Notes: generated from the sequence alone by a model not told the origin. Counted from the first letter of the stretch, positions 19,101-27,174 are shown. The stretch: 64,000 nt of DNA from Ignavibacteriota bacterium (GCA_016713565.1 JADJOX010000007.1:62001-126000); one strand, 5' to 3'. Made by a program: numbers and translations.

Positions 19101-19427
19101 TTCTGAATTTATAAATTCATTCTTCTTGTTAAATGAATTTTCTTCTCTGTTCTCTGAATTATCATATGAATTTTTATTCGCGCTGTTTTTAATGTCAAAA
19201 TCCATGCAAGACGATTTTGAATTTGCTAAAATAAGCTCATCTCCCCCACTATCCAGTAATTCCATAATGGCAATTTCAGGCGTTTTAATTTTTTTTTGTT
19301 CATTATTTTCAAAAATAAATCGTGCGCTTAAATCCAAAAAGTAAAATAAGATAACTATTAAAAATAAAGCGTAAAAGATGCTTTTATAAAATGGTCTCAA
19401 TATTTTTTTTTTTACTTTTGAAATCAA
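16164..19427 (-). CDS. Usher-like outer-membrane assembly protein of a DUF4402 pilus system
   Basis: A 1087-residue protein in an operon with a PapD-like chaperone and pilin-type proteins. N-terminal membrane segment or signal (about 12-38), a low-complexity Asn/Ser/Lys linker (60-175), a fibronectin-III-like stretch (IKWKRVKNSEMYEIVIEA, NYRWKYRSKIENTWSDFSEY; about 178-255), a pre-barrel domain (about 270-400), then a long beta-strand-rich region. The usher-plug-like Ig segment FANVEIYHNNEIIDILQADADG with YGTTILEFKYYGTNGE lies at 542-590. The C-terminus carries an SdrD-like RFFLDENNNDIYDTNEK and a final carboxypeptidase-regulatory-like domain (about 993-1087). TTG start overlaps the chaperone stop by four bases. 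Usher function is inferred from context and plug-like motifs; sequence is far from classical FimD. Confidence 0.68.
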   Translation of the reverse strand: MISKVKKKILRPFYKSIFYALFLIVILFYFLDLSARFIFENNEQKKIKTPEIAIMELLDSGGDELILANSKSSCMDFDIKNSANKNSYDNSENREENSFNKKNEFINSEEIITFKNNRFNKNSSLKISKWNELSKTNLSNKDTSATSLSIKNKNVDTTNLINNKNNDVEKPDSENEKYSIKWKRVKNSEMYEIVIEAVNNSNILNNKYVQVVNQNLLDTLFTIDDKTLLNYENYRWKYRSKIENTWSDFSEYNYFNIPKEVLKDSVNKAYDDLILRFKYGNYIDEMIIAKYNEGNIFLPLTEILNLLQLNHNEDINNSRISVQSLDNEKSNNSIDFVNLNKMIKGAETKISYSDFTQTELEYYVKPNLFEQLISAKFEINLRNLEIKFSSDNQLPMAERFTNQRILQNKSSINEEKYPLKFDRERKYFSGGFFDYSLYGSYVKNVSPYYSINLGLGNEILGGDFQINSSNSIFKNEFMNNQTEYRWRYAFLNNRKISSITLGNEYAYGLQSYSFRGISITNQPLELRKNFGFQKLTEKTFPFANVEIYHNNEIIDILQADADGNFNFNYPFSYGTTILEFKYYGTNGETKTEHKLYQIPTNQIPVGEFDYSLNFGKLISTDGYLIQANSSYGINDRITTQLGTDLFVNDFKNSSIFSKTSARVFDGYIANLNIAPNAFYEFEVNSIFADLANFNIGAKFYEKNDKINPTNIKSEIDGNFFIPIQLDENYLSIFARARKINFNGINRYDYSLRTFYDINNFSPSVEYNYAKIANTGFISSYLNLRMNYSFYIPYEFLGGNIIESRLTYNFNLKRFENFNISLSSTLFRDLRVQIAHNINFATKFSDTQLRIVLDLPFLRTNTNISNSVFSQSILGSVNYNSIFDEFDFHNRGMVGRSAAAIRFFLDENNNDIYDTNEKLITDIDVSINAIANKKYLDNGRILLNDLESYYKFDLKLNEGRNKNPVWVPVLDKFSFISDPNQFKEISIPFYEASVVNGIVYKIVANEKIPLEGINVFAENLITSKVTKIKTLSDGSFYLYGISSGKFKFYLDETQLEKLKLKSYPEKLNLNVHSINSDENNEDIIFILK

Positions 19428-20242
19428 GGAATTGTAAACTCGAAATTATTTGTAATATCATTCGGCGGGATTAATTTACTATCGGGAATATCTTCCTTTT
19501 CATTGAACTTTATAAAATATTTAGCGGTATAATTTCCGGATGTAAATTTTTCTTTGGGCAAAACATAATTTCGCGTTATATTATAATAAACAGAAAGATA
19601 ATCCTGCTCATCCAGCAATATCTCTCCTTTTGAATTTTTCACTTCTAGTTTAAAGTTACCGAAATAAGGCGAGTTTCCTAACTGGTTCATCTTATATAAA
19701 AGCTGATAACTATCAGTTGAGTCTTTAATCAAAGATACATTTTCAATATTTAAATCTGTAGATATAGAATCAGTTCTGTAAATAGCAGTTGTTACTTGAT
19801 TTAAAACAAATTTTAATTTAGCCGAAACTCCATTTCCGCTATTAACGGTTGTATCTTTGTTTATTGGTGTTGAAGATGTCACAATTCTTGTCCAGTAAGT
19901 TCTTTTAGCTATATCTTTTGGCGGTTTGACCATCAGCCTAATTGTTTGTCTTTCTTTAGAATTAAGAATAAATTTTTTGGGGAAAGCAGTAATCCAATTA
20001 TTTAAAGCAGGATATTCTTCGGTCGGATTTTCTAAATACTGCATTGATCTGTTACCTAAAGAATCTGAAACAGGAAATCCGAATATAAAAGAAATTGATA
20101 TTTCATAAGGATCAAAAGATTCATTTTGAATTATCATACTTCCGAATTTATTTCCTTCATCCATATAAACAACGTAGGGAGAAATTATCACTTGAGAATA
20201 AATAGGCAACGAAAATAAAATAAGAAGAAAAAATTTTTTCAT
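19424..20242 (-). CDS. PapD-like periplasmic pilus chaperone
   Basis: A 272-residue exported protein with signal peptide (MKKFFLLILFSLPIYSQ) and the two-domain immunoglobulin layout of fimbrial chaperones: an N-terminal domain with VIISPYVVYMDEGNKFGSMI, then KFILNSKERQTIRLMVKPPKD (the F1-strand and conserved proline region) and TYWTRIVTSS, followed by a second beta domain ending NFEFTIP. Such chaperones hold pilin subunits by donor-strand complementation in the periplasm. Its ATG overlaps the upstream pilin stop by four bases (ATGA) and its stop overlaps the usher start by four bases, so the three are translationally coupled. Assignment is strong from fold motifs and context. Confidence 0.82.
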   Translation of the reverse strand: MKKFFLLILFSLPIYSQVIISPYVVYMDEGNKFGSMIIQNESFDPYEISISFIFGFPVSDSLGNRSMQYLENPTEEYPALNNWITAFPKKFILNSKERQTIRLMVKPPKDIAKRTYWTRIVTSSTPINKDTTVNSGNGVSAKLKFVLNQVTTAIYRTDSISTDLNIENVSLIKDSTDSYQLLYKMNQLGNSPYFGNFKLEVKNSKGEILLDEQDYLSVYYNITRNYVLPKEKFTSGNYTAKYFIKFNEKEDIPDSKLIPPNDITNNFEFTIP

Positions 20243-20703
20243 AGAAACTCAATTGTTAATGTAATTACACCGTTATAATTTCCCGGACTAATTCCGGAGT
20301 TTGTTGAAATAGTTCCGCCCAGCCATAAGTAAATTGGAATGTAGACAAATGCACGCCTAATCTCTAATGGAGAATTCGGATTAAAATTTGTCCTTCCGGA
20401 TTGCCTGTTATAAAATGACCAAGCTCCGCTGTCATTTAGAAATTTTATTGAAGCCGAACTATTCCCGTTTGATAAAAATTTCGGCAGCTTAAATGTAACA
20501 AGCAGATCGGCTCTTAAAATTTTTGTATGATAAAAATAAAATTGTGCGGCTCTTTCATCAGTATTTTGAACCGTTTCATCATATCCTATAAAAACATCCC
20601 CAAATTCCAAATCATTATATTTATAAGTTATAATAGACTGCGCATTAACACTCGTAACTTCCGCTATAAATAATACGAAAATAACCTTAATTATTTGTTT
20701 CAT
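20239..20703 (-). CDS. DUF4402-like minor pilin or tip subunit
   Basis: A 154-residue secreted protein: signal peptide ending VNAQ, then the DUF4402-type pattern LEFGDVFIG near the N-terminus, a central strand LLVTFKLPKFL, and a C-terminal block IYLWLGGTISTN...GNYNGVITLTIEFL that matches the last strands of the other DUF4402 proteins here. It is more divergent than the three copies upstream and is coupled to the chaperone by an ATGA overlap, as expected for a subunit made at low, chaperone-matched level such as a tip adhesin or initiator. That role is an inference. Confidence 0.7.
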   Translation of the reverse strand: MKQIIKVIFVLFIAEVTSVNAQSIITYKYNDLEFGDVFIGYDETVQNTDERAAQFYFYHTKILRADLLVTFKLPKFLSNGNSSASIKFLNDSGAWSFYNRQSGRTNFNPNSPLEIRRAFVYIPIYLWLGGTISTNSGISPGNYNGVITLTIEFL

Positions 20704-20875
20704 AAATCATTTTTTTGATATAATAAATTAGATAATTTCTTATAAATTTCAAAAATAGTTCATTTCATTACAATAAGTTAGAAGCTTTAATTGAAGTAAT
20801 TTTTAAATAACTTCATTAAATCATAATAAAATAATAAAAAACAAATTTTATCTATAGAAATAATTGGATTGATTG

Positions 20876-21238
20876 TTAAAATGCAATAGTAATTATTGGG
20901 TTTTCTAAAATTTGATGATAGGAAATATTGCCATAATCTTCAGATTTAATAATCTTTTTAGCTGATTGCACAAAGAAATTAGATTCTTTTCGATTTTTGA
21001 TAATATTTGCATGAATAACATTTACATTGGTGTTAATAAGTATATTTCTTTTCCCTAAATGATGCTGCTTTGAATCTGATTTAAAATTTTCAGTCGAATG
21101 AAATAATTTTTCAATATCCATCAATTCAGATTTTATCAGTCTTATTTTAATTTCAGCATTAGCCGATAAACCAGATTGACTTAATCCTCTCACAGAAAAT
21201 AGAAGTAAAAATGAAAAAACCGCATAATAATATTTCAC
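20876..21238 (-). CDS. Short DUF4402-related secreted protein, possibly degenerate
   Basis: A 120-residue protein with signal peptide (YYYAVFSFLLLFSVRGLSQ) followed by SGLSANAEIKIRLIKSELMDIEKL, which resembles the first strand of the neighbouring pilins (SANALVKISLKKGLKIENL). The middle is polar and lysine-rich, and the usual LTGDLxFG and YSGTFxLTVxY blocks are missing; it ends in a single strand, NPIITIAF. Start is GTG with AGGAAG eight bases upstream. It may be a minor subunit that has lost strands, a pilus terminator, or a decaying pilin. A half CRP/FNR-like site lies about 60 bases upstream. Confidence 0.6.
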   Translation of the reverse strand: MKYYYAVFSFLLLFSVRGLSQSGLSANAEIKIRLIKSELMDIEKLFHSTENFKSDSKQHHLGKRNILINTNVNVIHANIIKNRKESNFFVQSAKKIIKSEDYGNISYHQILENPIITIAF

Positions 21239-21313
21239 AAAATCGACTTCCTAAAAGTTCGTTTTCAAATTATCGAATTTAGGAATTGTTTTGTTTATTT
21301 TAAATCACAAATA

Positions 21314-21811
21314 TTAATATGTTACGGAAAGAATAAATAGTCCGGTATAATCTCCAACTTCCTGTTTTGGCTTAATATTAATTTCACCGCCTACAAATAT
21401 TTGAAGCTCACCTTTTTGACCGTTTTTAATAAGAGGTATGTTTGTACCGTCAGAAATTTGCTGAGTGCTTTTCAATTCGACTTTGGGAATAAAGGTCAAT
21501 CTATCGAGTTTGCCGTTATATTTTGAAGCCCATTCGTAATTTGTTAGTTCAACCGAGTTAAACCTTACCGTAATATTTTTCCCGGGATGACCCGTAACAA
21601 CAAATAGTTTACCCAATTTTGGTTCTATTTTAGCCGAGTAATTTGATTCAGTTACAATTATATTGCCGAAATCCAGATCTCCCGACTTAGCTTCGATTGA
21701 AAGCGGCTGAATTAAATTTGCGGAAGCGTTTCCACTTATGTAGCCGGTTTGCTGTGAATAAACGACAACAAAATTAAATAATGATAATATTACAATGATT
21801 ATTATTTTCAT
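21314..21811 (-). CDS. DUF4402 pilin-like protein
   Basis: A 165-residue secreted beta-sandwich protein: signal peptide (IIIIVILSLFNFVVVYSQ), ASANLIQPLSIEAKSGDLDFGNI, VTGHPGKNITVRFNS, and the closing block LQIFVGGEINIKPKQEVGDYTGLFILSVTY. This is the DUF4402 pattern, a family of pilin-like exported proteins. It lies downstream of a strong minus-strand terminator and upstream of the chaperone-usher genes. It is probably a structural or minor subunit; assembly through donor-strand exchange is an inference from the neighbouring chaperone. Confidence 0.8.
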   Translation of the reverse strand: MKIIIIVILSLFNFVVVYSQQTGYISGNASANLIQPLSIEAKSGDLDFGNIIVTESNYSAKIEPKLGKLFVVTGHPGKNITVRFNSVELTNYEWASKYNGKLDRLTFIPKVELKSTQQISDGTNIPLIKNGQKGELQIFVGGEINIKPKQEVGDYTGLFILSVTY

Positions 21812-21850
21812 AATAAAAAAATAAAAATTGGATTGAACTTATGAAAGAAT

Positions 21851-21894
21851 AAAAAAATGGCGTTAGATCTCAATTGTCTTATTATCTAACGCCA
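21851..21894 (-). terminator. Intrinsic terminator inside the pilus locus
   Basis: TGGCGTTAGAT and ATCTAACGCCA (21858-21868 and 21884-21894) form a perfect 11-base stem; on the minus strand it is followed by seven T. It lies between the first two pilin genes and the rest of the locus, so it would keep the upstream pilins more abundant. A direct repeat of TCCTCA with unknown role precedes it. Confidence 0.85.
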
Positions 21895-22049
21895 CTGAGG
21901 ACCCATGAGGATAAAAACTAATTTCAAATTCATTATCGGTAAAATCAAATAAGAATTTAATTTTTTACTCTATAATTAAGTAAAAAATCAAAACGTATTT
22001 AAATTCATCAAATGTTAAAAATCCAAAACTATATAGCATTCTTTTTCTC

Positions 22050-22571
22050 TCAATATGCAACTGTTAAGGTAAAAGTACCCGAATAATCTCCATAAGGTCG
22101 GTTTGTGCTGCCAATAATGTTTCCGCCGATCCAAATGTATAATTTTCCAAGTGGTTTTGTATTTGTCAATTTTACTCTTGAATTATTGCTTAGATTAACG
22201 GCGCCGACATAATTTATATTTCCGCCCGTATGAGTTACCTTAGGTGTAAATCTCAAAATTCCAATTGTACCGCCATAAAGATTTACCCATCCGGCATTTG
22301 TTAAATTAACACTACTTGAATATGAAATATTTACGTTCCTATTTCTAAAGCCTGTAATTTCATATTCTATGCCTAAGTTAGCTGTTTTAGACAAATTTAA
22401 ACTTGAACCTGTATATAAAACATTTCCGAAATCTAAATCGCCTTTAATTTTATTTAACGCTATTCCGTTGCTTAAAGTTATTCCAACATTCGTTGATATA
22501 TTAACATTTGCCTGAGAATAAATATTCAAAGTCGATATCAGTAAAAAAAGAACAAATATATATTTTCTCAT
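22050..22571 (-). CDS. DUF4402 pilin-like protein
   Basis: A 173-residue secreted protein with signal peptide (YIFVLFLLISTLNIYSQ), VNISTNVGITLSNGIALNKI, KGDLDFGNVLYTGS, and the terminal block LYIWIGGNIIGSTNRPYGDYSGTFTLTVAY, all typical of DUF4402. It follows the first pilin by 43 bases, so both are probably on one transcript that ends at the hairpin about 155 bases downstream. That placement fits major subunits. The amino-terminal strand could serve as donor strand, but this is not demonstrated. Confidence 0.83.
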   Translation of the reverse strand: MRKYIFVLFLLISTLNIYSQANVNISTNVGITLSNGIALNKIKGDLDFGNVLYTGSSLNLSKTANLGIEYEITGFRNRNVNISYSSSVNLTNAGWVNLYGGTIGILRFTPKVTHTGGNINYVGAVNLSNNSRVKLTNTKPLGKLYIWIGGNIIGSTNRPYGDYSGTFTLTVAY

Positions 22572-22614
22572 TATTTAATTAAATTTTAGGGGAATTAAAA
22601 ATTCCCCAATGAAA

Positions 22615-23100
22615 TTAATAAGTTACAGTCATTTGAAAAGTACCTGAATAGTCTCCGGCGGGTGCATCAGCCGGAACAGCAATACTGCCACTTAACCATA
22701 AATTTAATAGTCCATTTGCACCAAGTGAATTTCCGCTTCCTGCAGATACCAGAGATCCTGCGGCATAAGTTGTGCTTTCACCTGTTTTTTCTACTGTAGG
22801 AGTAAAAACAAGATTATCAGTACCGCTTGTTAAAGTTAAAGTTGAGGAAAATCCAACGATTACATTAGAGCTCTTATGTCCAGTTACCAAAAAATTTACA
22901 ATATTACTTGAAGAAGGATTTTGTGCTGAGCCGGTTACAACGGTTTCCGGAAATGTAAGATCACCTGTCAAATTTTCAATTTTTAATCCTTTTTTTAGAC
23001 TAATTTTTACAAGTGCATTAGCGCTTCCAGAACTTTGGGCAAAAACGCTTGCTGAAAAGAACAATAAAACTAAAACAATAAAATATTTTTTTAAGTACAT
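22615..23100 (-). CDS. DUF4402 pilin-like protein, first gene of the locus
   Basis: The clearest DUF4402 member here, 161 residues: signal peptide ending SVFAQ, then SSGSANALVKISLKKGLKIENLTGDLTF, VTGHKSSNVIVGFSSTL, and the closing strands LNLWLSGSIAVPADAPAGDYSGTFQMTVTY. Its small size, few charged residues and high Ser/Gly/Ala content suit a major pilus subunit. It is the most promoter-proximal gene, with a CRP/FNR-like palindrome centred about 63 bases upstream of its ATG and the xanthine dehydrogenase operon diverging on the other side. Confidence 0.87.
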   Translation of the reverse strand: MYLKKYFIVLVLLFFSASVFAQSSGSANALVKISLKKGLKIENLTGDLTFPETVVTGSAQNPSSSNIVNFLVTGHKSSNVIVGFSSTLTLTSGTDNLVFTPTVEKTGESTTYAAGSLVSAGSGNSLGANGLLNLWLSGSIAVPADAPAGDYSGTFQMTVTY

Positions 23101-23155
23101 TTAATACTCCCTAAGTTATTTGTTGTGATATTTTTTTTCAAAATAAAATTCAAAG

Positions 23156-23171
23156 TGTGTGCCAGATCACA
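23156..23171. promoter_or_regulatory. CRP/FNR-family operator candidate
   Basis: TGTGT-GCCAGA-TCACA closely matches the TGTGA-N6-TCACA pattern of CRP-type sites, flanked by AAAG and TTA. It lies in the 259-base divergent region between the first pilin (56 bases upstream of its start) and xdhA (190 bases away), so it more probably serves the pilin gene. Confidence 0.5.
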
Positions 23172-23359
23172 TTATCAAGATTATTGCTGTATTTTAATAA
23201 TTTATAGGAGCAGATAAATTTGTTTGTATCATAATGTTGAGATAATAAATTTTTGTATTTAATTGGAACATTGTTTTAATCGGTTATTAAGTATTTTTTA
23301 ACAATTATTTTATTTTTAGGCATTGATAAATTCTTTAACTTAACTTATTTTTTTCCATC

Positions 23360-24781
23360 ATGGAAAGTGAAATTAACTTCATATTAAACGACAAAGATAT
23401 TCACACCAAAACAAATTCCGCAAAAGTATTATTAGATTATATAAGAAAAGATCAAAAATTAACCGGGACTAAAGAAGTTTGCAAAGAAGGCGACTGCGGA
23501 GCTTGTACTATTTTGCTTGGAGAAGTATTAGATGGTAAATTAAGATACAAAACCATTAACTCTTGCCTATTCCCCATTCAAAATGTAAATGGAAAACATG
23601 TAGTTACAATTGAAGGTTTAAATCAAGAGATACCAAATTTAATTCAAAGTGAATTCCTAAATCACGGCGCTTCACAATGTGGATTTTGTACACCTGGATT
23701 TGTTGTTTCACTTACAGGATATTTTCTTAATTCTAGTAATTTAAATTATGATGAAGCCATTAATTTTATTGCCGGAAATATCTGCAGATGTACAGGATAT
23801 AATTCTGTTAAAAAATCCATTAATAATATTATTTTGAATTTAAATGGCAATAGTTTTAATTCCAACAATAATATTGAACGTCTTGTTGAAGGAAATATTT
23901 TACCTCAATATTTTAATAAAATTGAAGAAAGACTAAAAAAAATATATTTGGATTTTGTTGAACAAAATGAAGTAAAAGATACTACATTTATTGCCGGCGG
24001 AACTGATCTGTTCGTTCAAAAACCTGATGAATTATTGACACACAATTTATCTTTTCACTCAAAAGTCCCGAAACTTAAGATTTATGAAACCAACGAAGAA
24101 ATAGTGATTCATTCTTCCGCTACAATTGAAGAATTAAAAAATTATTTTCTGCAATATTTTCCAATATTAAATTTCGAAAAATTGTTTACACTTTTTGCTT
24201 CAAGACAAATAAGAAATAACGCTACCATTGCAGGAAATATTGTAAATGCTTCTCCGATAGCTGATATTACAATTACTTTGCTAGCATTAAATGCCGAACT
24301 AATTTTAAAAAGTTCAAATAATAAAAATAGAATATTAAAATTGGATCAGTTTTATAAAGGGTATAAAACATTAGATATAAATTCAAATGAAATCATAGAA
24401 TTTATTTCCATTAAAATTCCCGATTCAAATTCATCATTTAATTTCGAAAAAGTTTCTAAAAGAAAACACTTGGATATTGCAAGTGTTAACACCGCAATTT
24501 TTATTAATTCAGAAAATAATAAAATTTTAAACATACGCATATCAGCCGGCGGCGTATCTCCTATTCCGCTTTTACTTTTAAAAACATCAGAATTTTTAAT
24601 TGGTCAAAAAATTAGTAATCATGTTGTTAAAGATGCCGTGCAGATTGCTGTTTCCGAAATTTCTCCTATAAGCGACATTAGAGGCAGTAAAGAATATAAA
24701 ACTCTTTTATTACAACAATTAATAAAAGCTCACTTTATTGAATTATTTCCTCAGATAATAAATCATGAGGTTTTGACTTGA
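23360..24781 (+). CDS. xdhA: Xanthine dehydrogenase small subunit (2x[2Fe-2S] + FAD)
   Basis: A 473-residue fused iron-sulfur/FAD subunit of the molybdenum hydroxylase family. The plant-type [2Fe-2S] cluster uses Cys41, Cys46, Cys49 and Cys69 (CKEGDCGAC, NSC), and the second cluster Cys107, Cys110, Cys142 and Cys144 (QCGFC, CRC). The FAD domain begins about residue 200 (TFIAGGTDLFVQ) and includes RQIRNNATIAGNIVNASPIADI. It passes electrons from the molybdenum subunit to NAD. The stop overlaps the next gene's TTG start by four bases (TTGA), a coupling that favours a 1:1 complex. Substrate may be hypoxanthine/xanthine, supported by neighbouring purine genes. Confidence 0.92.
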   Translation: MESEINFILNDKDIHTKTNSAKVLLDYIRKDQKLTGTKEVCKEGDCGACTILLGEVLDGKLRYKTINSCLFPIQNVNGKHVVTIEGLNQEIPNLIQSEFLNHGASQCGFCTPGFVVSLTGYFLNSSNLNYDEAINFIAGNICRCTGYNSVKKSINNIILNLNGNSFNSNNNIERLVEGNILPQYFNKIEERLKKIYLDFVEQNEVKDTTFIAGGTDLFVQKPDELLTHNLSFHSKVPKLKIYETNEEIVIHSSATIEELKNYFLQYFPILNFEKLFTLFASRQIRNNATIAGNIVNASPIADITITLLALNAELILKSSNNKNRILKLDQFYKGYKTLDINSNEIIEFISIKIPDSNSSFNFEKVSKRKHLDIASVNTAIFINSENNKILNIRISAGGVSPIPLLLLKTSEFLIGQKISNHVVKDAVQIAVSEISPISDIRGSKEYKTLLLQQLIKAHFIELFPQIINHEVLT

Positions 24782-27048
24782 ACACCGATGTAATTAAACA
24801 TATTCAAGGAAAATCACTATTTGTTGATGATTTACCTTTATTTGAAGGAACATTATTCGCAAAAGTTTTTGTCTCATCAATTGCTCACGGAAAAATTAAA
24901 AATATTGATCTAAGCAAAGCATATGCGCTTAAAGGAGTTGTTAAGTTAATAACTTCAAAAGACATTCCGGGAGAAAATCAAGTCGGTGGAATAATTAAAG
25001 ATGAAACCTTATTGGCTGAAGATCATGTTAATTTTATTGGCGAACCGATTGTTTTAATAATCGCTGAAACTCAAGCAATAGCAAATAAAGCTGCAAAACT
25101 AATTGAAATTGAATTTGAAGAACTTGAAATAATTGTTGACGCTAAAAAAGCATATGCGGCAAATTCATTAATAATGCCACCAAAAATTTTTGAAAGCGGA
25201 AATATTGAAGAAGCGTGGAATAAGTGCGATTTAATTGTTGAAGGAACTGTTGAAAGCGGTGGACAAGAACATTTATATCTTGAAACTCAAGGCGCTGTCG
25301 CGTTTCCGCTGGAAGGAAATGGAATTAAAATAATTTCATCTACTCAAAGCCCAACCGCGGTTCAAAGAGCATCAGCGAGAATTCTTAATCTACCCATGAA
25401 TAAAATAGAAGTCGATGTTTTAAGATTGGGCGGAGCCTTCGGCGGAAAAGAAGATCAAGCAACACACTGGGCAGTTCTTGCTTCTCTTGGAGCATATTGC
25501 ACAAATACTCCGGTAAAACTTATTTTATCACGACATGATGACCTATTGTTTACAGGGAAAAGACATCCATATTCCTCCGAATTTAAAATCGGTTTAGCAA
25601 AAGATTTGAAGATCCTTGCTTACCAAACAACATTTTTTCAAAATGCAGGAGCTGTTGCGGATCTTTCACCGGCAATTTTAGAAAGGACATTGTTTCATGC
25701 AACTAATTCTTATTTTATTCCAAACGTAAAAGCAACCGCAGTTAGTTGTAAAACAAATCTTCCGCCATTTACCGCGTTTAGAGGGTTCGGCGGTCCGCAG
25801 GGTAAATTTGTAATTGAATGTGCGATTAAAAAAGCGGCTGAAAAATTAAATATTGAAGCAATGGAAATTCAAAAAAGGAATTTAATTACGGGAAATGACC
25901 ATTTTTATTATGGTCAAAAAGCCCTAGATTCCAAAGCGGTTATTAGTTGGGAAACTGCGGAAAACAAATACGAACTTAACAAACTCATTGATCAAATATC
26001 TGAATATAACAGTAAGAATATGTTGTTTAAAAAAGGCATTGCAATTATGCCTATATGCTTTGGTATTTCGTTCACAAATACAATGTTAAATCAGGCAAGC
26101 GCATTGGTCCATGTTTATACCGATGGCAGTATTGGCGTAAGTACAGCCGCAGTTGAAATGGGACAAGGCGTTAATGAAAAAATTAAAATTTCAGTGGCAA
26201 AAACATTCTCGGTAAATATTGAAAGAATAAAAATCGAATCTACAAATACAACGCGAATTGCGAATACATCAGCCACAGCTGCAAGCAGCGGTTCTGATCT
26301 GAACGGCAATGCCGCAATTAAAGCTTCCGAATCAATTTTACAAAGATTATTGGAATTTGCCTCAGCTGAATTGAAAATTAAAGAACCATCAAAGCTTAAA
26401 ATTGTAAATGAAAAAGTTTTATTCGATAATAAAGAAACGGATTTATTTTGGGATGAACTGATTCAAAAAGCTTATCAAAATAGAATTAATCTTTCATCGC
26501 ATGAATTTTACGCTACGCCGGATATTTACTTTGATCGAAAATTAAATATAGGAAATCCGTTCGCATATCATGTTTACGGAACTTCCATAACTTGTGCTAC
26601 TGTTGATTGTGTTAGAGGCAATTACGAAATTGATTATGTAAAAATTGTTCACGATTTTGGGAAAAGTATTGATTATAAAATTGATATTGGTCAAGCCGAA
26701 GGCGGCTTGGTACAAGGAATTGGCTGGATGACGCTTGAAGATCTGAAATATTCGGATGCGGGAAAATTACTTTCCAATTCACTTTCCGCATATAAAGTTC
26801 CGGATATTTATTCAATTCCAAAAATTATTGAAATAGATTTTCTTAATGATTCTGAAAATAGATTCGGATCGTTAAAAAGTAAGGCAATCGGTGAACCTCC
26901 GCTTATGTACGCAATTGGAACTTACTTTGCTATCTATAATGCAGTGAAAAATTTTAATTCTAATAGCAACATTAAATTTTCATCACCGCTAACACCGGAA
27001 AAAGTTTTATTGGGCTTATATGGATATTCAGATCATAAGAATAATTAG
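24778..27048 (+). CDS. xdhB: Xanthine dehydrogenase molybdopterin-binding subunit
   Basis: The 756-residue catalytic subunit, which binds the molybdenum cofactor and hydroxylates the purine ring. Family motifs are GGQEHLYLET (about 161-170), GGAFGGKEDQ (218-227, dioxo-molybdenum loop), TAFRGFGGPQGKFVIE, AAVEMGQGVNEK, and the catalytic Glu in AIGEPPLMY near residue 706. Start is TTG inside the xdhA stop. Length and motifs match XdhB of two-gene bacterial systems. A separate, differently built xanthine dehydrogenase is encoded 6 kb downstream, so the organism has two enzymes of this class in one island. Confidence 0.92.
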   Translation: MNTDVIKHIQGKSLFVDDLPLFEGTLFAKVFVSSIAHGKIKNIDLSKAYALKGVVKLITSKDIPGENQVGGIIKDETLLAEDHVNFIGEPIVLIIAETQAIANKAAKLIEIEFEELEIIVDAKKAYAANSLIMPPKIFESGNIEEAWNKCDLIVEGTVESGGQEHLYLETQGAVAFPLEGNGIKIISSTQSPTAVQRASARILNLPMNKIEVDVLRLGGAFGGKEDQATHWAVLASLGAYCTNTPVKLILSRHDDLLFTGKRHPYSSEFKIGLAKDLKILAYQTTFFQNAGAVADLSPAILERTLFHATNSYFIPNVKATAVSCKTNLPPFTAFRGFGGPQGKFVIECAIKKAAEKLNIEAMEIQKRNLITGNDHFYYGQKALDSKAVISWETAENKYELNKLIDQISEYNSKNMLFKKGIAIMPICFGISFTNTMLNQASALVHVYTDGSIGVSTAAVEMGQGVNEKIKISVAKTFSVNIERIKIESTNTTRIANTSATAASSGSDLNGNAAIKASESILQRLLEFASAELKIKEPSKLKIVNEKVLFDNKETDLFWDELIQKAYQNRINLSSHEFYATPDIYFDRKLNIGNPFAYHVYGTSITCATVDCVRGNYEIDYVKIVHDFGKSIDYKIDIGQAEGGLVQGIGWMTLEDLKYSDAGKLLSNSLSAYKVPDIYSIPKIIEIDFLNDSENRFGSLKSKAIGEPPLMYAIGTYFAIYNAVKNFNSNSNIKFSSPLTPEKVLLGLYGYSDHKNN

Positions 27049-27174
27049 GCATAAGGATTTTAACAAAATATTATTAAACCGCTTTTATCATCTCTATAGG
27101 AAACTAAGATAAGAAAATTGATTCCAGTTTAAGAAGTAGGAATTTGATATTGGAAAATAAATAATGGATTTATT

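Noticed and set aside
18811..19344. Long plus-strand open frame (177 codons) opposite the usher-like gene
   Set aside because: It is antisense to the Asn/Ser/Lys-rich linker of the usher-like protein; its Phe/Leu/Ser-rich translation is the expected mirror of that composition and it has no ribosome site.
24778..27048. Minus-strand frames in xdhB and other large genes
   Set aside because: Short antisense frames without start signals, typical of AT-rich coding sequence.
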